From positions 62,001 through 126,000 of the forward strand of contig NZ_JACHZE010000007.1 of NCBI RefSeq assembly GCF_014193285.1: DNA of 64,000 bases, given 5' to 3'. Positions 54,725 through 64,000 of the stretch are shown piece after piece; the first letter of the stretch is position 1; every line of letters begins with the position of its first letter. This DNA is from Atlantibacter sp. RC6. Its GTDB lineage: Bacteria > Pseudomonadota > Gammaproteobacteria > Enterobacterales > Enterobacteriaceae. The notes under the pieces are model-generated. The model did not search any database, was not told where the DNA came from, and saw only the letters and a program-made list of their open reading frames with translations. The position numbers and the translations under genes are program-made.

Positions 54725-54862
54725 GGTGTAACAACGCTCCGCTGTAGATGACAGTAAATCCTGCTGGCGTTCACCCTGGGGTGCCGCTTCGCGCAAAGGC
54801 GTATTGTGACAAGAAACCGGGGCGGTTGTCAGCCCACAGGACTAAAAAGTCATCCAGATAAT

Positions 54863-54888
54863 AAAAAAGGCACATCTCGCGATGCGCC
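54863..54888 (-). terminator. Terminator of hupB
   Basis: Arms GGCACATC and GATGCGCC (one mismatched G-U) with a TCGC loop at 54869-54888, followed on the minus strand by six U (A-run 54863-54868). Confidence 0.82.
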
Positions 54889-54924
54889 CTTTGCCCTTTA
54901 CCATCGAAACCGTAGAGGGAAAAA

Positions 54925-55197
54925 TCAGTTTACCGCGTCTTTCAGTGCTTTACCTGCACGGAAACCCGGTACTTTTGCTGCCGCAATGGTGATCTCTTTG
55001 CCAGTTTGCGGGTTGCGGCCAGTACGGGCAGCGCGCTCGCGGACAGAGAAAGTACCAAAGCCAACTAACGCCACGTCATCTCCGGATTTCAGAGATTCGG
55101 TAACAGAGCCAATCAGAGCATCTAACGCACGTCCAGCCGCGGCTTTAGAAATATCAGCATCGGCGGCAATTTTGTCTATCAGTTGAGATTTATTCAC
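54925..55197 (-). CDS. hupB: HU-beta nucleoid protein
   Basis: A 90-residue HU subunit: [20 protein letters not shown], with the DNA-binding arm [20 protein letters not shown] near residues 46-65. It forms HU homo- or heterodimers that bend and compact DNA. It is in the conserved lon-hupB-ppiD order with its own terminator. The 200 bp between lon and hupB hold the hupB promoters and the lon terminator. Confidence 0.97.
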   Translation of the reverse strand: MNKSQLIDKIAADADISKAAAGRALDALIGSVTESLKSGDDVALVGFGTFSVRERAARTGRNPQTGKEITIAAAKVPGFRAGKALKDAVN

Positions 55198-55339
55198 GCT
55201 TCTCTTCCTCTCATTATTATTTATATCGCCCCTGAATCCTTCATGGGGCGACCGCGCAGCAGTTATATCAGGCCTGTCATGCCCTTACAACAGCATTAGT
55301 TGATGACATATACAGTCAGCCATCTAAATTAGCGATACA

Positions 55340-55377
55340 AAAAAAAGCTGGCAAGCACCAAATGGCTTACCAGCTCT
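55340..55377 (-). terminator. Terminator of lon
   Basis: Arms AGCTGGCAAGC and GCTTACCAGCT (one mismatch) with an ACCAAATG-like loop at 55346-55375. On the minus strand the stem is followed by seven U. It ends just past the lon stop at 55408. Confidence 0.85.
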
Positions 55378-55407
55378 GATTTTATCTATGCAGTATGCGT
55401 TAGGTCA

Positions 55408-57762
55408 CTATTTTGCCGTGACAACCTGCATTCCCGAGGGTTCGTTCTGCAGCGCCAGGGTTAACACCTCTTCGATACGCTTCACCGGATGGATCTCCAG
55501 ATCGGCAATAACGTTATCCGGAATCTCTTCCAGGTCGCGTTTATTTTCGTAAGGAATTAACACCGTTTTAATCCCGCCGCGGTGCGCTGCCAGCAGTTTT
55601 TCCTTAAGGCCGCCGATCGGCAGGACCTGCCCGCGCAGCGTGATCTCGCCGGTCATGGCGACGTCGGCGCGAACCGGGTTGCCTGTCAGACAGGAGACCA
55701 GCGCGGTACACATGGCGATACCCGCGCTTGGGCCATCTTTCGGCGTCGCCCCTTCCGGAACGTGAACGTGGATGTCGCGTTTTTCGTAAAAATCAGAATT
55801 AATACCCAATTTTTCCGCGCGCGCACGCACCACGGTCAGCGCAGCCTGAATGGATTCCTGCATTACTTCGCCCAGCGAGCCGGTATAGGTCAGTTTGCCT
55901 TTACCCGGTACGCAGGCGGTTTCGATGGTCAGCAGATCGCCGCCCACTTCGGTCCAGGCCAAGCCAGTCACCTGTCCAACGCGGTTTTCGTTGTCGGCAC
56001 GACCGTAGTCGAAGCGCTGAACGCCGAGGTAATCTTTCAGATTATCGCCGTTAATTTCGATGTGCTTGAGCTCTTTCTCCAGCAGCAATTGTTTAACCGC
56101 TTTACGGCACAGTTTCGAAATTTCACGCTCCAGCCCACGCACCCCGGCTTCACGGGTGTAGTAACGGATGATGCCGATAATCGCGCTGTCATCCACCGTG
56201 ATTTCGCCTTTTTTCAGGGCGTTACGTTCAATCTGCTTCGGCAGCAGGTGGCGTTTGGCAATGTTCAGTTTTTCATCTTCGGTATAACCCGACAGGCGAA
56301 TCACTTCCATACGGTCCAGCAGCGGGGCCGGAATGTTCATGGAGTTAGAGGTCGCCACAAACATTACGTCGCTGAGATCGTAATCCACTTCCAGATAGTG
56401 GTCGTTAAACGCCACGTTCTGTTCCGGATCCAATACCTCAAGCAGTGCCGACGCCGGATCGCCACGCATATCCGACGACATTTTGTCGATCTCATCCAGC
56501 AGGAACAGCGGGTTTCTTACCCCCACTTTCGCCATTTTCTGGATCAGTTTGCCCGGCATGGAGCCAATGTAGGTACGGCGGTGACCGCGGATTTCCGCTT
56601 CATCGCGTACCCCACCCAGGGCCATACGCACGTATTTACGTCCGGTCGCCCGGGCAATGGACTGACCCAGCGAGGTTTTACCTACCCCCGGCGGCCCGAC
56701 CAGGCACAGGATCGGGCCTTTGATTTTATTAACGCGACTCTGCACCGCAAGGTATTCAAGGATGCGGTCTTTCACACGGCCTAAGCCGTAGTGATCGGTA
56801 TCGAGGATTTCCTGGGCCTGGCGCAGGTCTTTTTTCACTTTGCTGCGCGCGTTCCACGGAACCTGCACCATCCAGTCGATATAGCTGCGTACCACGGTCG
56901 CTTCCGCAGACATCGGCGACATCATTTTCAGCTTCATCAACTCGGCGTCGGCTTTTTCTTTGGCCTCTTTCGGCATTTTGGCCGCGTCGATTTTGCGTTT
57001 TAAGGCTTCGTTTTCATCCGGCGCATCGTCCATTTCGCCCAGTTCTTTCTGGATGGCTTTCATTTGCTCATTCAGATAGTACTCGCGCTGGCTCTTCTCC
57101 ATCTGCTTTTTCACGCGGTTGCGAATGCGTTTCTCAACCTGCAGCAGATCGATTTCTGACTCCATCATCGCCATCAGATATTCCAGACGCTCATTAACGT
57201 CTGACATCTCCAGCACCGACTGTTTATCGGCCAGTTTCAACGGCATATGCGCGCCGATGGTGTCGGCCAGACGTGCGGGATCGTCAATGCTGTTCAATGA
57301 CGTCAGCACTTCAGGCGGGATCTTTTTATTGAGTTTGATGTAGCCTTCAAACTGGCTGATAGCGGTGCGGACCAGCACTTCCTGCTCGCGCTCATCAATG
57401 GCCGGGGATTCCAGATATTCGGCCCGTGCAGAGAAGTGTTCGCCATCGTCAGAGAGCGCGGTAATGCGCGCACGCTGTAAACCTTCAACCAGTACTTTTA
57501 CCGTGCCGTCCGGCAGTTTCAGCATCTGTAAAATTGACGCTACGGTTCCCACGGTAAACAAATCATTCACACCCGGCTCATCCGTCGACGCTTCTTTCTG
57601 GGCAACCAGCATGACCTTTTTGTCATGATCCATTGCGGCTTCCAGGCAGCGGATAGATTTCTCCCGTCCCACGAACAAAGGGATAACCATGTGCGGATAA
57701 ACCACCACGTCGCGCAACGGCAACACGGGGATTTCAATGCGTTCAGAACGCTCAGGATTCAT
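55408..57762 (-). CDS. lon: Lon, ATP-dependent protease
   Basis: A 784-residue Lon protease. The N-terminal substrate-binding domain is followed by the AAA module with Walker [14 protein letters not shown] near 356, and a C-terminal protease domain with the catalytic Ser in [11 protein letters not shown] (near 679) and Lys near 722. It degrades misfolded and regulatory proteins. The sigma-32 promoter is visible upstream (57841-57869). Confidence 0.98.
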   Translation of the reverse strand: MNPERSERIEIPVLPLRDVVVYPHMVIPLFVGREKSIRCLEAAMDHDKKVMLVAQKEASTDEPGVNDLFTVGTVASILQMLKLPDGTVKVLVEGLQRARITALSDDGEHFSARAEYLESPAIDEREQEVLVRTAISQFEGYIKLNKKIPPEVLTSLNSIDDPARLADTIGAHMPLKLADKQSVLEMSDVNERLEYLMAMMESEIDLLQVEKRIRNRVKKQMEKSQREYYLNEQMKAIQKELGEMDDAPDENEALKRKIDAAKMPKEAKEKADAELMKLKMMSPMSAEATVVRSYIDWMVQVPWNARSKVKKDLRQAQEILDTDHYGLGRVKDRILEYLAVQSRVNKIKGPILCLVGPPGVGKTSLGQSIARATGRKYVRMALGGVRDEAEIRGHRRTYIGSMPGKLIQKMAKVGVRNPLFLLDEIDKMSSDMRGDPASALLEVLDPEQNVAFNDHYLEVDYDLSDVMFVATSNSMNIPAPLLDRMEVIRLSGYTEDEKLNIAKRHLLPKQIERNALKKGEITVDDSAIIGIIRYYTREAGVRGLEREISKLCRKAVKQLLLEKELKHIEINGDNLKDYLGVQRFDYGRADNENRVGQVTGLAWTEVGGDLLTIETACVPGKGKLTYTGSLGEVMQESIQAALTVVRARAEKLGINSDFYEKRDIHVHVPEGATPKDGPSAGIAMCTALVSCLTGNPVRADVAMTGEITLRGQVLPIGGLKEKLLAAHRGGIKTVLIPYENKRDLEEIPDNVIADLEIHPVKRIEEVLTLALQNEPSGMQVVTAK

Positions 57763-57840
57763 AGAGCTCTCTCTTAGTTTAGTTTCCGCCAGGCGATGGG
57801 GCGCACGTGAAATTCACGGCATCACCAACAAGTAGAACAG

Positions 57841-57869
57841 TATATGGGGATGTTTCCCGGACATTCAAT
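57841..57869 (-). promoter_or_regulatory. Heat-shock (sigma-32) promoter of lon
   Basis: On the minus strand, TTGAATGTCC at 57868 downwards is followed, 14 bp later, by CCCCATATA at 57849-57841, matching the sigma-32 consensus CTTGAA and CCCCATNT. It resembles the known E. coli lon promoter. Confidence 0.85.
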
Positions 57870-57884
57870 GTCAGGATTGCAGGA

Positions 57885-57912
57885 AAAATAAAAGGGGGAC
57901 AAAATCCCCCTT
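57885..57912 (-). terminator. Terminator of clpX
   Basis: Arms AAGGGGGA (57892-57899) and TCCCCCTT (57905-57912) with a CAAAA loop. On the minus strand they are followed by UUAUUUUU. It lies between clpX and lon. Confidence 0.85.
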
Positions 57913-57944
57913 AAATTTTATAACTGATTGTCAGGACAGGCGAA

Positions 57945-59219
57945 TTATTCGCCTGATGCCTGCTGTGCTTCTGGCTTGCCGTAAATTAACAGCGGTTCTG
58001 ACTGCCCGCCAATCACGGACTCGTCAATAACCACTTTCTCGACGTCTTCCATGGACGGCAGATCGTACATGGTGTCGAGCAGCGCGCCTTCCACGATGGA
58101 ACGCAGGCCACGCGCGCCGGTTTTACGGGACATGGCTTTCTTCGCGATAGCTTCCAGCGCTTCGTCACGGAATTCCAGCTCGACGCCTTCCAGATTAAAC
58201 AGCGCCTGGTACTGCTTGGTCAGGGCGTTCTTCGGCTCTTTGAGGATCTGGATCAGCGCTTCTTCGCTCAGTTCGCTCAGCGTAGCAACCACTGGCAGAC
58301 GGCCAATGAATTCAGGGATCAGACCGAATTTGATCAAATCTTCCGGTTCAACCTGAGTCAGCAGTTCGCCTTCCGTCGCTTTCTGGGATTTACCTTTCAC
58401 CGTCGCGCCAAAACCGATGCCGGAGCCAGTCTCAACGCGGTTAGCGATCACTTTATCCAGACCGGCAAATGCCCCGCCGCAGATAAACAGAATTTTCGAG
58501 GTATCCACCTGCAAAAATTCCTGCTGCGGGTGCTTACGGCCGCCCTGCGGCGGAACGGCAGCCACGGTGCCTTCAATCAGTTTCAGCAATGCCTGCTGCA
58601 CGCCTTCACCGGATACATCACGGGTGATGGACGGGTTATCAGACTTGCGGGAAATCTTATCGATTTCATCGATGTACACAATGCCGCGCTGGGCTTTCTG
58701 CACGTCATAATCGCATTTTTGCAGCAGTTTCTGGATGATGTTTTCAACGTCTTCGCCCACATAACCGGCTTCGGTCAGGGTGGTGGCATCCGCCATGGTA
58801 AACGGAACGTCCAGCAGGCGCGCCAGCGTTTCGGCCAGCAGGGTTTTACCGCTACCGGTCGGGCCGATCAGCAGAATGTTACTTTTACCCAGTTCTACGC
58901 CGTTGGAATTGTCGCCGTTACGCAGACGTTTGTAGTGGTTGTATACCGCCACCGCCAGAACTTTTTTCGCCTGTTCCTGGCCGATAACGTAATCGTCCAG
59001 ATGGTTGCGGATTTCATGTGGCGTCGGCAGCGCGCTACGTTCGCGGTGCGGCGCCACTTCTTTAATCTCTTCGCGAATAATGTCGTTGCATAAATCGACA
59101 CACTCGTCGCAGATATACACTGACGGGCCAGCAATCAGTTTACGCACTTCGTGCTGGCTCTTGCCGCAAAAAGAGCAGTACAGCAGTTTGCCTGAGCCGT
59201 CTTTGCGCTTATCTGTCAT
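57945..59219 (-). CDS. clpX: ClpX, ATPase of ClpXP
   Basis: A 424-residue AAA+ unfoldase. The N-terminal zinc-binding domain has [10 protein letters not shown] and [10 protein letters not shown] (four Cys). The ATPase core has Walker [16 protein letters not shown] and the Walker B/DEID in [11 protein letters not shown]. It unfolds tagged substrates into ClpP. It lies 132 bp from clpP, in the same orientation. Confidence 0.98.
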   Translation of the reverse strand: MTDKRKDGSGKLLYCSFCGKSQHEVRKLIAGPSVYICDECVDLCNDIIREEIKEVAPHRERSALPTPHEIRNHLDDYVIGQEQAKKVLAVAVYNHYKRLRNGDNSNGVELGKSNILLIGPTGSGKTLLAETLARLLDVPFTMADATTLTEAGYVGEDVENIIQKLLQKCDYDVQKAQRGIVYIDEIDKISRKSDNPSITRDVSGEGVQQALLKLIEGTVAAVPPQGGRKHPQQEFLQVDTSKILFICGGAFAGLDKVIANRVETGSGIGFGATVKGKSQKATEGELLTQVEPEDLIKFGLIPEFIGRLPVVATLSELSEEALIQILKEPKNALTKQYQALFNLEGVELEFRDEALEAIAKKAMSRKTGARGLRSIVEGALLDTMYDLPSMEDVEKVVIDESVIGGQSEPLLIYGKPEAQQASGE

Positions 59220-59351
59220 GAGTCAAAACCTCTTTTCTGTTCTTTGTGCCGCACACGACGACGCAATGCCATTCTCAGGCGCAAACCGAAGTTTGCGCAC
59301 AATGAGCCGCCTACTGACACCCTATAGTATAGCGGCCCATTGCCGCAGGTA

Positions 59352-59975
59352 TCACTGACGGTGAGTTAAAATGGAGTCAACCAATCCATACTCTACAGCC
59401 TGATCCGCTGAGAGGAAACGGTCGCGCTCGGTATCTCTTTCGATCTGCTCCAGCGGTTGACCCGTGTGCTGCGCCATAAGTTCATTCATACGCGCTTTCA
59501 CTTTCAAAATTTCACGCGCATGGATTTCAATATCCGTCGCCTGACCCTGATAGCCGCCCAGCGGCTGGTGGATCATCACGCGTGAGTTCGGCAGGCAGAA
59601 ACGCTTGCCTTTCGCCCCGGCGGTTAACAGGAACGCGCCCATTGAGGCCGCCTGGCCCATACAAATGGTGCTGACATCCGGTTTGATAAACTGCATGGTG
59701 TCGTAAATCGACATGCCCGCAGTAATGACGCCGCCCGGCGAGTTAATGTACAGGTAAATATCTTTTTCCGGGTTTTCTGCTTCCAGAAACAGCATCTGCG
59801 CCACAATCAGGTTAGCCATGTGATCTTCAACCTGACCGGTCAAAAAGATAACGCGTTCCTTGAGCAGGCGGGAAAAAATATCGTAAGAACGCTCACCACG
59901 TGAGGTTTGCTCCACAACCATTGGCACCAGGGCCATATGGGGTGCCATGACTTCTCGTTCGCCGCTGTATGACAT
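59352..59975 (-). CDS. clpP: ClpP, protease subunit
   Basis: A 207-residue serine protease forming a tetradecamer. Catalytic S111 is in [10 protein letters not shown]136 in VMIHQPLGG and D185 in [10 protein letters not shown] 14-residue propeptide precedes the mature start. It is upstream of clpX in the tig-clpP-clpX-lon order. Confidence 0.98.
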   Translation of the reverse strand: MSYSGEREVMAPHMALVPMVVEQTSRGERSYDIFSRLLKERVIFLTGQVEDHMANLIVAQMLFLEAENPEKDIYLYINSPGGVITAGMSIYDTMQFIKPDVSTICMGQAASMGAFLLTAGAKGKRFCLPNSRVMIHQPLGGYQGQATDIEIHAREILKVKARMNELMAQHTGQPLEQIERDTERDRFLSADQAVEYGLVDSILTHRQ

Positions 59976-60241
59976 TTCCGTCTCCTGGAAAAAATTAAGT
60001 AACCTGTCGCACTGATTTTACTTGAGACCGTGACGAATGACCACGCTACCGGGTCTTGTCACCCTTCAGGACGGATTATCAGCCAGAGTCCCTATCCACA
60101 ATAGATCAAATTTTCTGTTTGTTGATGCGGATATATCTTTGTTTATGGGGTTTATCGCCCTCAGTTTCAAGCATAACAACCTTTTCATGTTACGCGAATA
60201 TTGAAACTGCGGTTTATCCGTCCTTGCGCTAACTGCGGACG
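59976..60241. promoter_or_regulatory. clpP promoter region, no gene
   Basis: About 270 bp between tig and clpP. No open frame of merit was seen. It should hold clpP promoters, but no clear sigma-70 or sigma-32 consensus was assigned. A terminator for tig starts at its right edge. Confidence 0.5.
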
Positions 60242-60270
60242 AAAAAAAAGCCCGTCGTGGTAGGACGGGC
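60242..60270 (-). terminator. Terminator of tig
   Basis: Arms GCCCGTC (60250-60256) and GACGGGC (60264-60270) with a GTGGTAG loop. On the minus strand the stem is followed by eight U (A-run 60242-60249). It is 23 bp after the tig stop. Confidence 0.9.
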
Positions 60271-60292
60271 CTGATACAACGTGAGGCGTGAC

Positions 60293-61851
<1,559 letters not shown>

Positions 61852-61878
61852 ACAAAACAAAACGGCCCGCAGGCCGTT
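61852..61878 (-). terminator. Terminator of bolA
   Basis: Arms AAACGGCC and GGCCGTTT with a CGCA loop at 61859-61878. On the minus strand the stem is followed by UUUUGUUUUG. It lies 62 bp after the bolA stop. Confidence 0.82.
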
Positions 61879-61939
61879 TCTTAGAAACTCTGTCTGGCGC
61901 AACATACTGGAAAAAGTCCTGCTGTTGCAAATTCAATGT

Positions 61940-62257
61940 TCAGGCTATCGTTCCTGCACCTCGACATGGCGGTGACGCAAAAATAGTGTCCTGCAGGCTT
62001 TCCCACTCTTTGGTACTGTAAGTATGCAGAGCTAAAGCATGCACTGTGGTCGACAATTCCTCCGTCAACGTGCCGTAGATCAGGCGGTGGCGATTCAGAA
62101 AACGTTCCCCTACAAAACGATCGCTTACCAGAACGACTTTGAAATGACTTTCCGAGCCGGCCGGAACATTATGGCGATAGCTTTCATCCACAACTTCGAG
62201 GAATACGGGATCAAACGCTGCCCTGAGTTTTGTTTCTATTTGCTCACGTATCATCAT
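61940..62257 (-). CDS. bolA: BolA, stress-responsive morphogene product
   Basis: A 105-residue BolA-family protein with a KH-like fold. The conserved [20 protein letters not shown] is near residues 37-56, followed by HALALHTYS. It binds [2Fe-2S] clusters with monothiol glutaredoxins and acts on cell shape under stress. It is divergent from yajG. In E. coli it is sigma-S dependent. Confidence 0.96.
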   Translation of the reverse strand: MMIREQIETKLRAAFDPVFLEVVDESYRHNVPAGSESHFKVVLVSDRFVGERFLNRHRLIYGTLTEELSTTVHALALHTYSTKEWESLQDTIFASPPCRGAGTIA

Positions 62258-62558
62258 GATTTCACTCCTCCGACAACGCTGCGATGCTATCCATCACTTT
62301 AAATGTTAGTCGCCTTTACTGGCTCCATAACAGATTATCAACAAATATTTAGCTTTTATCCCATTTTCTCATCGTAACGGGTGAATCAGACTGTCACAAG
62401 GCCCATACAAAGGTTGTAATGCAAAGAAAACCTGGCGAAAGGTCATAAAAAACACAACGCGATGAATTTACCTGTGTTGCCACTTCCCCTCGCTGATGGC
62501 GATGCTATGATGGCGGGAATTTTCTTCAATTTGCCTACATGTACGTTGAGACCCTGAA
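62258..62558. promoter_or_regulatory. Divergent bolA/yajG promoter region, no gene
   Basis: A 301 bp gap without a supported open frame. It should contain the bolA stationary-phase (gearbox-type) promoters and the yajG-ampG promoter. The yajG start follows a GAGACC segment but has no classical ribosome site. No operator was assigned. Confidence 0.45.
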
Positions 62559-63137
62559 ATGTTAAAAAAATTATTTTTGCCGCTGATGGCGCTGTTTATG
62601 TTAGCTGGATGCGCGACACCGCCGACCACCATTGACGTCTCCCCGAATATCGCCCTGCCCCAGCAGGATCCGAGCCTGATGGGCGTGACGATCAGCATTA
62701 ACGGCGCTGACCAGCGTCCGGACCAGGCGCTGTCTAAAGTGACCCGCGATAATCAAATCGTTACCCTGACGGCCTCCCGCGATCTGCGTTTCCTGTTGCA
62801 GGAAGTGTTAGAGAAACAGATGACCGCACGCGGTTACATGATTGGCCCGAGCGGCGCGGTTCAGTTGCAGATCATTGTTAACCAGCTGTACGCCGACGTG
62901 TCTCAGGGCAACGTGCGTTACAACATCGCCACCAAAGCCGATATTTCTATCGTCGCGGTTGCCACCAACGGCAACAAGATGACCAAAAACTATCGTGCGA
63001 GCTACAACGTTGAAGGCGCGTTCCAGGCGACGAATAAAAACATCGCTAACGCCGTTAACTCCGTCCTGACCGATACCATCGCCGATATGGCGCAGGACAC
63101 CAGCGTTCATGAGTTCATCAAGCAAAACGCCCGCTAA
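62559..63137 (+). CDS. yajG: YajG, lipoprotein
   Basis: A 192-residue lipoprotein. The lipobox LAGC is at residues 16-19 (FMLAGCATPP). The rest is a YajG family domain (DNQIVTLTASRDLRFLLQEV and YNIATKADISIVAVATNG). The role is uncertain; it shares an operon with ampG in E. coli. A hairpin follows. Confidence 0.92.
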   Translation: MLKKLFLPLMALFMLAGCATPPTTIDVSPNIALPQQDPSLMGVTISINGADQRPDQALSKVTRDNQIVTLTASRDLRFLLQEVLEKQMTARGYMIGPSGAVQLQIIVNQLYADVSQGNVRYNIATKADISIVAVATNGNKMTKNYRASYNVEGAFQATNKNIANAVNSVLTDTIADMAQDTSVHEFIKQNAR

Positions 63138-63146
63138 TTGACTGAG

Positions 63147-63166
63147 AGGCCCGGCTTGCCGGGCCT
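63147..63166 (+). other. Hairpin between yajG and ampG
   Basis: AGGCCCGGC and GCCGGGCCT arms with a TT loop form an eight to nine bp GC-rich stem 10 bp after yajG. Only a short T stretch (TTGTATTTTCCC) follows, so it may be a weak terminator letting some transcript read into ampG. Confidence 0.6.
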
Positions 63167-63178
63167 TGTATTTTCCCG

Positions 63179-64000
63179 ATGCCCAATCACTATCTGCGTA
63201 TATTCCAGCAGCCTAAATCAGCCGTTTTGCTGATGCTGGGCTTTGCTTCCGGCCTGCCCCTCGCCCTGACGTCCGGTACGCTTCAGGCGTGGATGACGGT
63301 CGAAAATATCGATCTCAAAACCATCGGTTTTTTCTCGCTGGTCGGCCAGGCCTATGTGTTTAAGTTTCTGTGGTCGCCAGCGATGGACCGCTATACCCCG
63401 CCGCTGCTTGGACGCCGCCGCGGCTGGCTGGTTATTACCCAAATCCTGTTGCTGATCGCGATTGCGGCGATGGGCTTTCTTGAGCCTTCCACACAGTTGC
63501 GCTGGATGGCGGCGCTGGCGGTGATTATCGCCTTCTGCTCCGCGTCTCAGGATATTGTTTTCGACGCCTGGAAAACGGACGTACTGTCGGCGGAAGAACG
63601 CGGCGCGGGCGCGGCGATCAGCGTGCTCGGCTATCGTCTGGCGATGCTGGTTTCCGGCGGGCTGGCCCTGTGGCTGGCGGATCGCTGGCTCGGCTGGCAG
63701 GCCACCTATTGGTTGATGGCCGCGCTACTGATCCCGTGCATTATTGCGACGCTGCTGGCCCCTGAACCCAGCGACGCGATCCCAGTGCCCAAAACGCTCC
63801 AGCAAGCGGTGGTGGAACCGCTGCATGACTTTTTTGGCCGCAACAACGCGTGGCTGATTTTACTGCTGATCGTGCTGTACAAGCTGGGCGACGCCTTCGC
63901 CATGAGCCTGACCACCACGTTTTTAATACGCGGCGTGGGGTTTGATGCCGGCGAAGTCGGCGTAGTGAATAAATCACTTGGCCTGCTCGCCACCATTATC
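63179..64000 (+). CDS. ampG: AmpG, muropeptide permease (partial)
   Basis: The first 274 residues of AmpG, an MFS permease that imports anhydromuropeptides for cell wall recycling and AmpC induction; the rest lies past the window edge. The start MPNHYLRIFQQPKSAVLLML and the block ASQDIVFDAWKTDVLSAEER match the family. No stop codon is reached within the window, which is why it is not among closed frames. No strong ribosome site is seen, so it may depend on coupling to yajG. Confidence 0.95.
   Translation, partial: MPNHYLRIFQQPKSAVLLMLGFASGLPLALTSGTLQAWMTVENIDLKTIGFFSLVGQAYVFKFLWSPAMDRYTPPLLGRRRGWLVITQILLLIAIAAMGFLEPSTQLRWMAALAVIIAFCSASQDIVFDAWKTDVLSAEERGAGAAISVLGYRLAMLVSGGLALWLADRWLGWQATYWLMAALLIPCIIATLLAPEPSDAIPVPKTLQQAVVEPLHDFFGRNNAWLILLLIVLYKLGDAFAMSLTTTFLIRGVGFDAGEVGVVNKSLGLLATII

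Overview
This window is chromosomal DNA of an enteric gamma-proteobacterium (family Enterobacteriaceae, closer to Enterobacter, Kosakonia or Klebsiella than to Escherichia coli). Almost every core protein is recognisable from E. coli K-12, but several accessory genes differ. No rRNA, tRNA, prophage, insertion sequence or CRISPR array was seen. Gene order comparisons below are from memory of the K-12 map, not from a search.

Left part (1-24,714) follows the K-12 order around 57 min: pepB (partial), an ERIC repeat, the isc iron-sulfur operon (iscR-iscS-iscU-iscA-hscB-hscA-fdx-iscX, minus strand), trmJ and suhB. An accessory block then replaces yfhR: a nine-gene chaperone-usher fimbrial operon with six pilin-like subunits (7,889-15,760), and a ZevA/ZevB-like metal transport pair. 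After it come csiE, hcaT, a small MerR / carboxymuconolactone decarboxylase-like / GNAT operon, glyA and hmp.

At about 24,715-24,783 the order jumps. hmp is followed not by glnB but by mscK, and from there to the right end the window follows the K-12 region near 10 min in reversed orientation: mscK, acrR, acrA-acrB, tomB-hha, ylaC, type B L36/L31 ribosomal proteins, pdeB, ybaA, an unknown ribbon-helix-helix pair, ffs (4.5S RNA), atl, ybaY, tesB, amtB-glnK, mdlA-mdlB, decR, a cysteine desulfhydrase-like gene, cof, ybaE, queC, fadM, ybaV, ppiD, hupB, lon, clpX, clpP, tig, bolA, yajG and ampG (partial). In K-12 these two joined loci lie at nearly equal distances from oriC on opposite replichores, so the junction looks like one end of a symmetric inter-replichore inversion.

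Functionally the window holds iron-sulfur assembly, one-carbon metabolism and nitric oxide defence (glyA/hmp), the main RND multidrug pump with its local repressor, nitrogen sensing (glnK-amtB with a sigma-54 promoter), the proteostasis group (tig, clpP, clpX, lon, hupB, ppiD), cysteine detoxification (decR with its divergent PLP enzyme), and a zinc-starvation ribosomal protein pair with a Zur-like box. Many regulatory sites are readable: two IscR sites, PurR and NsrR sites in the glyA/hmp gap, the AcrR operator and a marbox, a MerR-type operator, sigma-54 and NtrC sites at glnK, a sigma-32 promoter at lon, and many intrinsic terminators. The most unusual parts are the replication-axis rearrangement, the pilin-rich fimbrial operon and two small unexplained loci (34,657-34,798 and 38,140-38,606).
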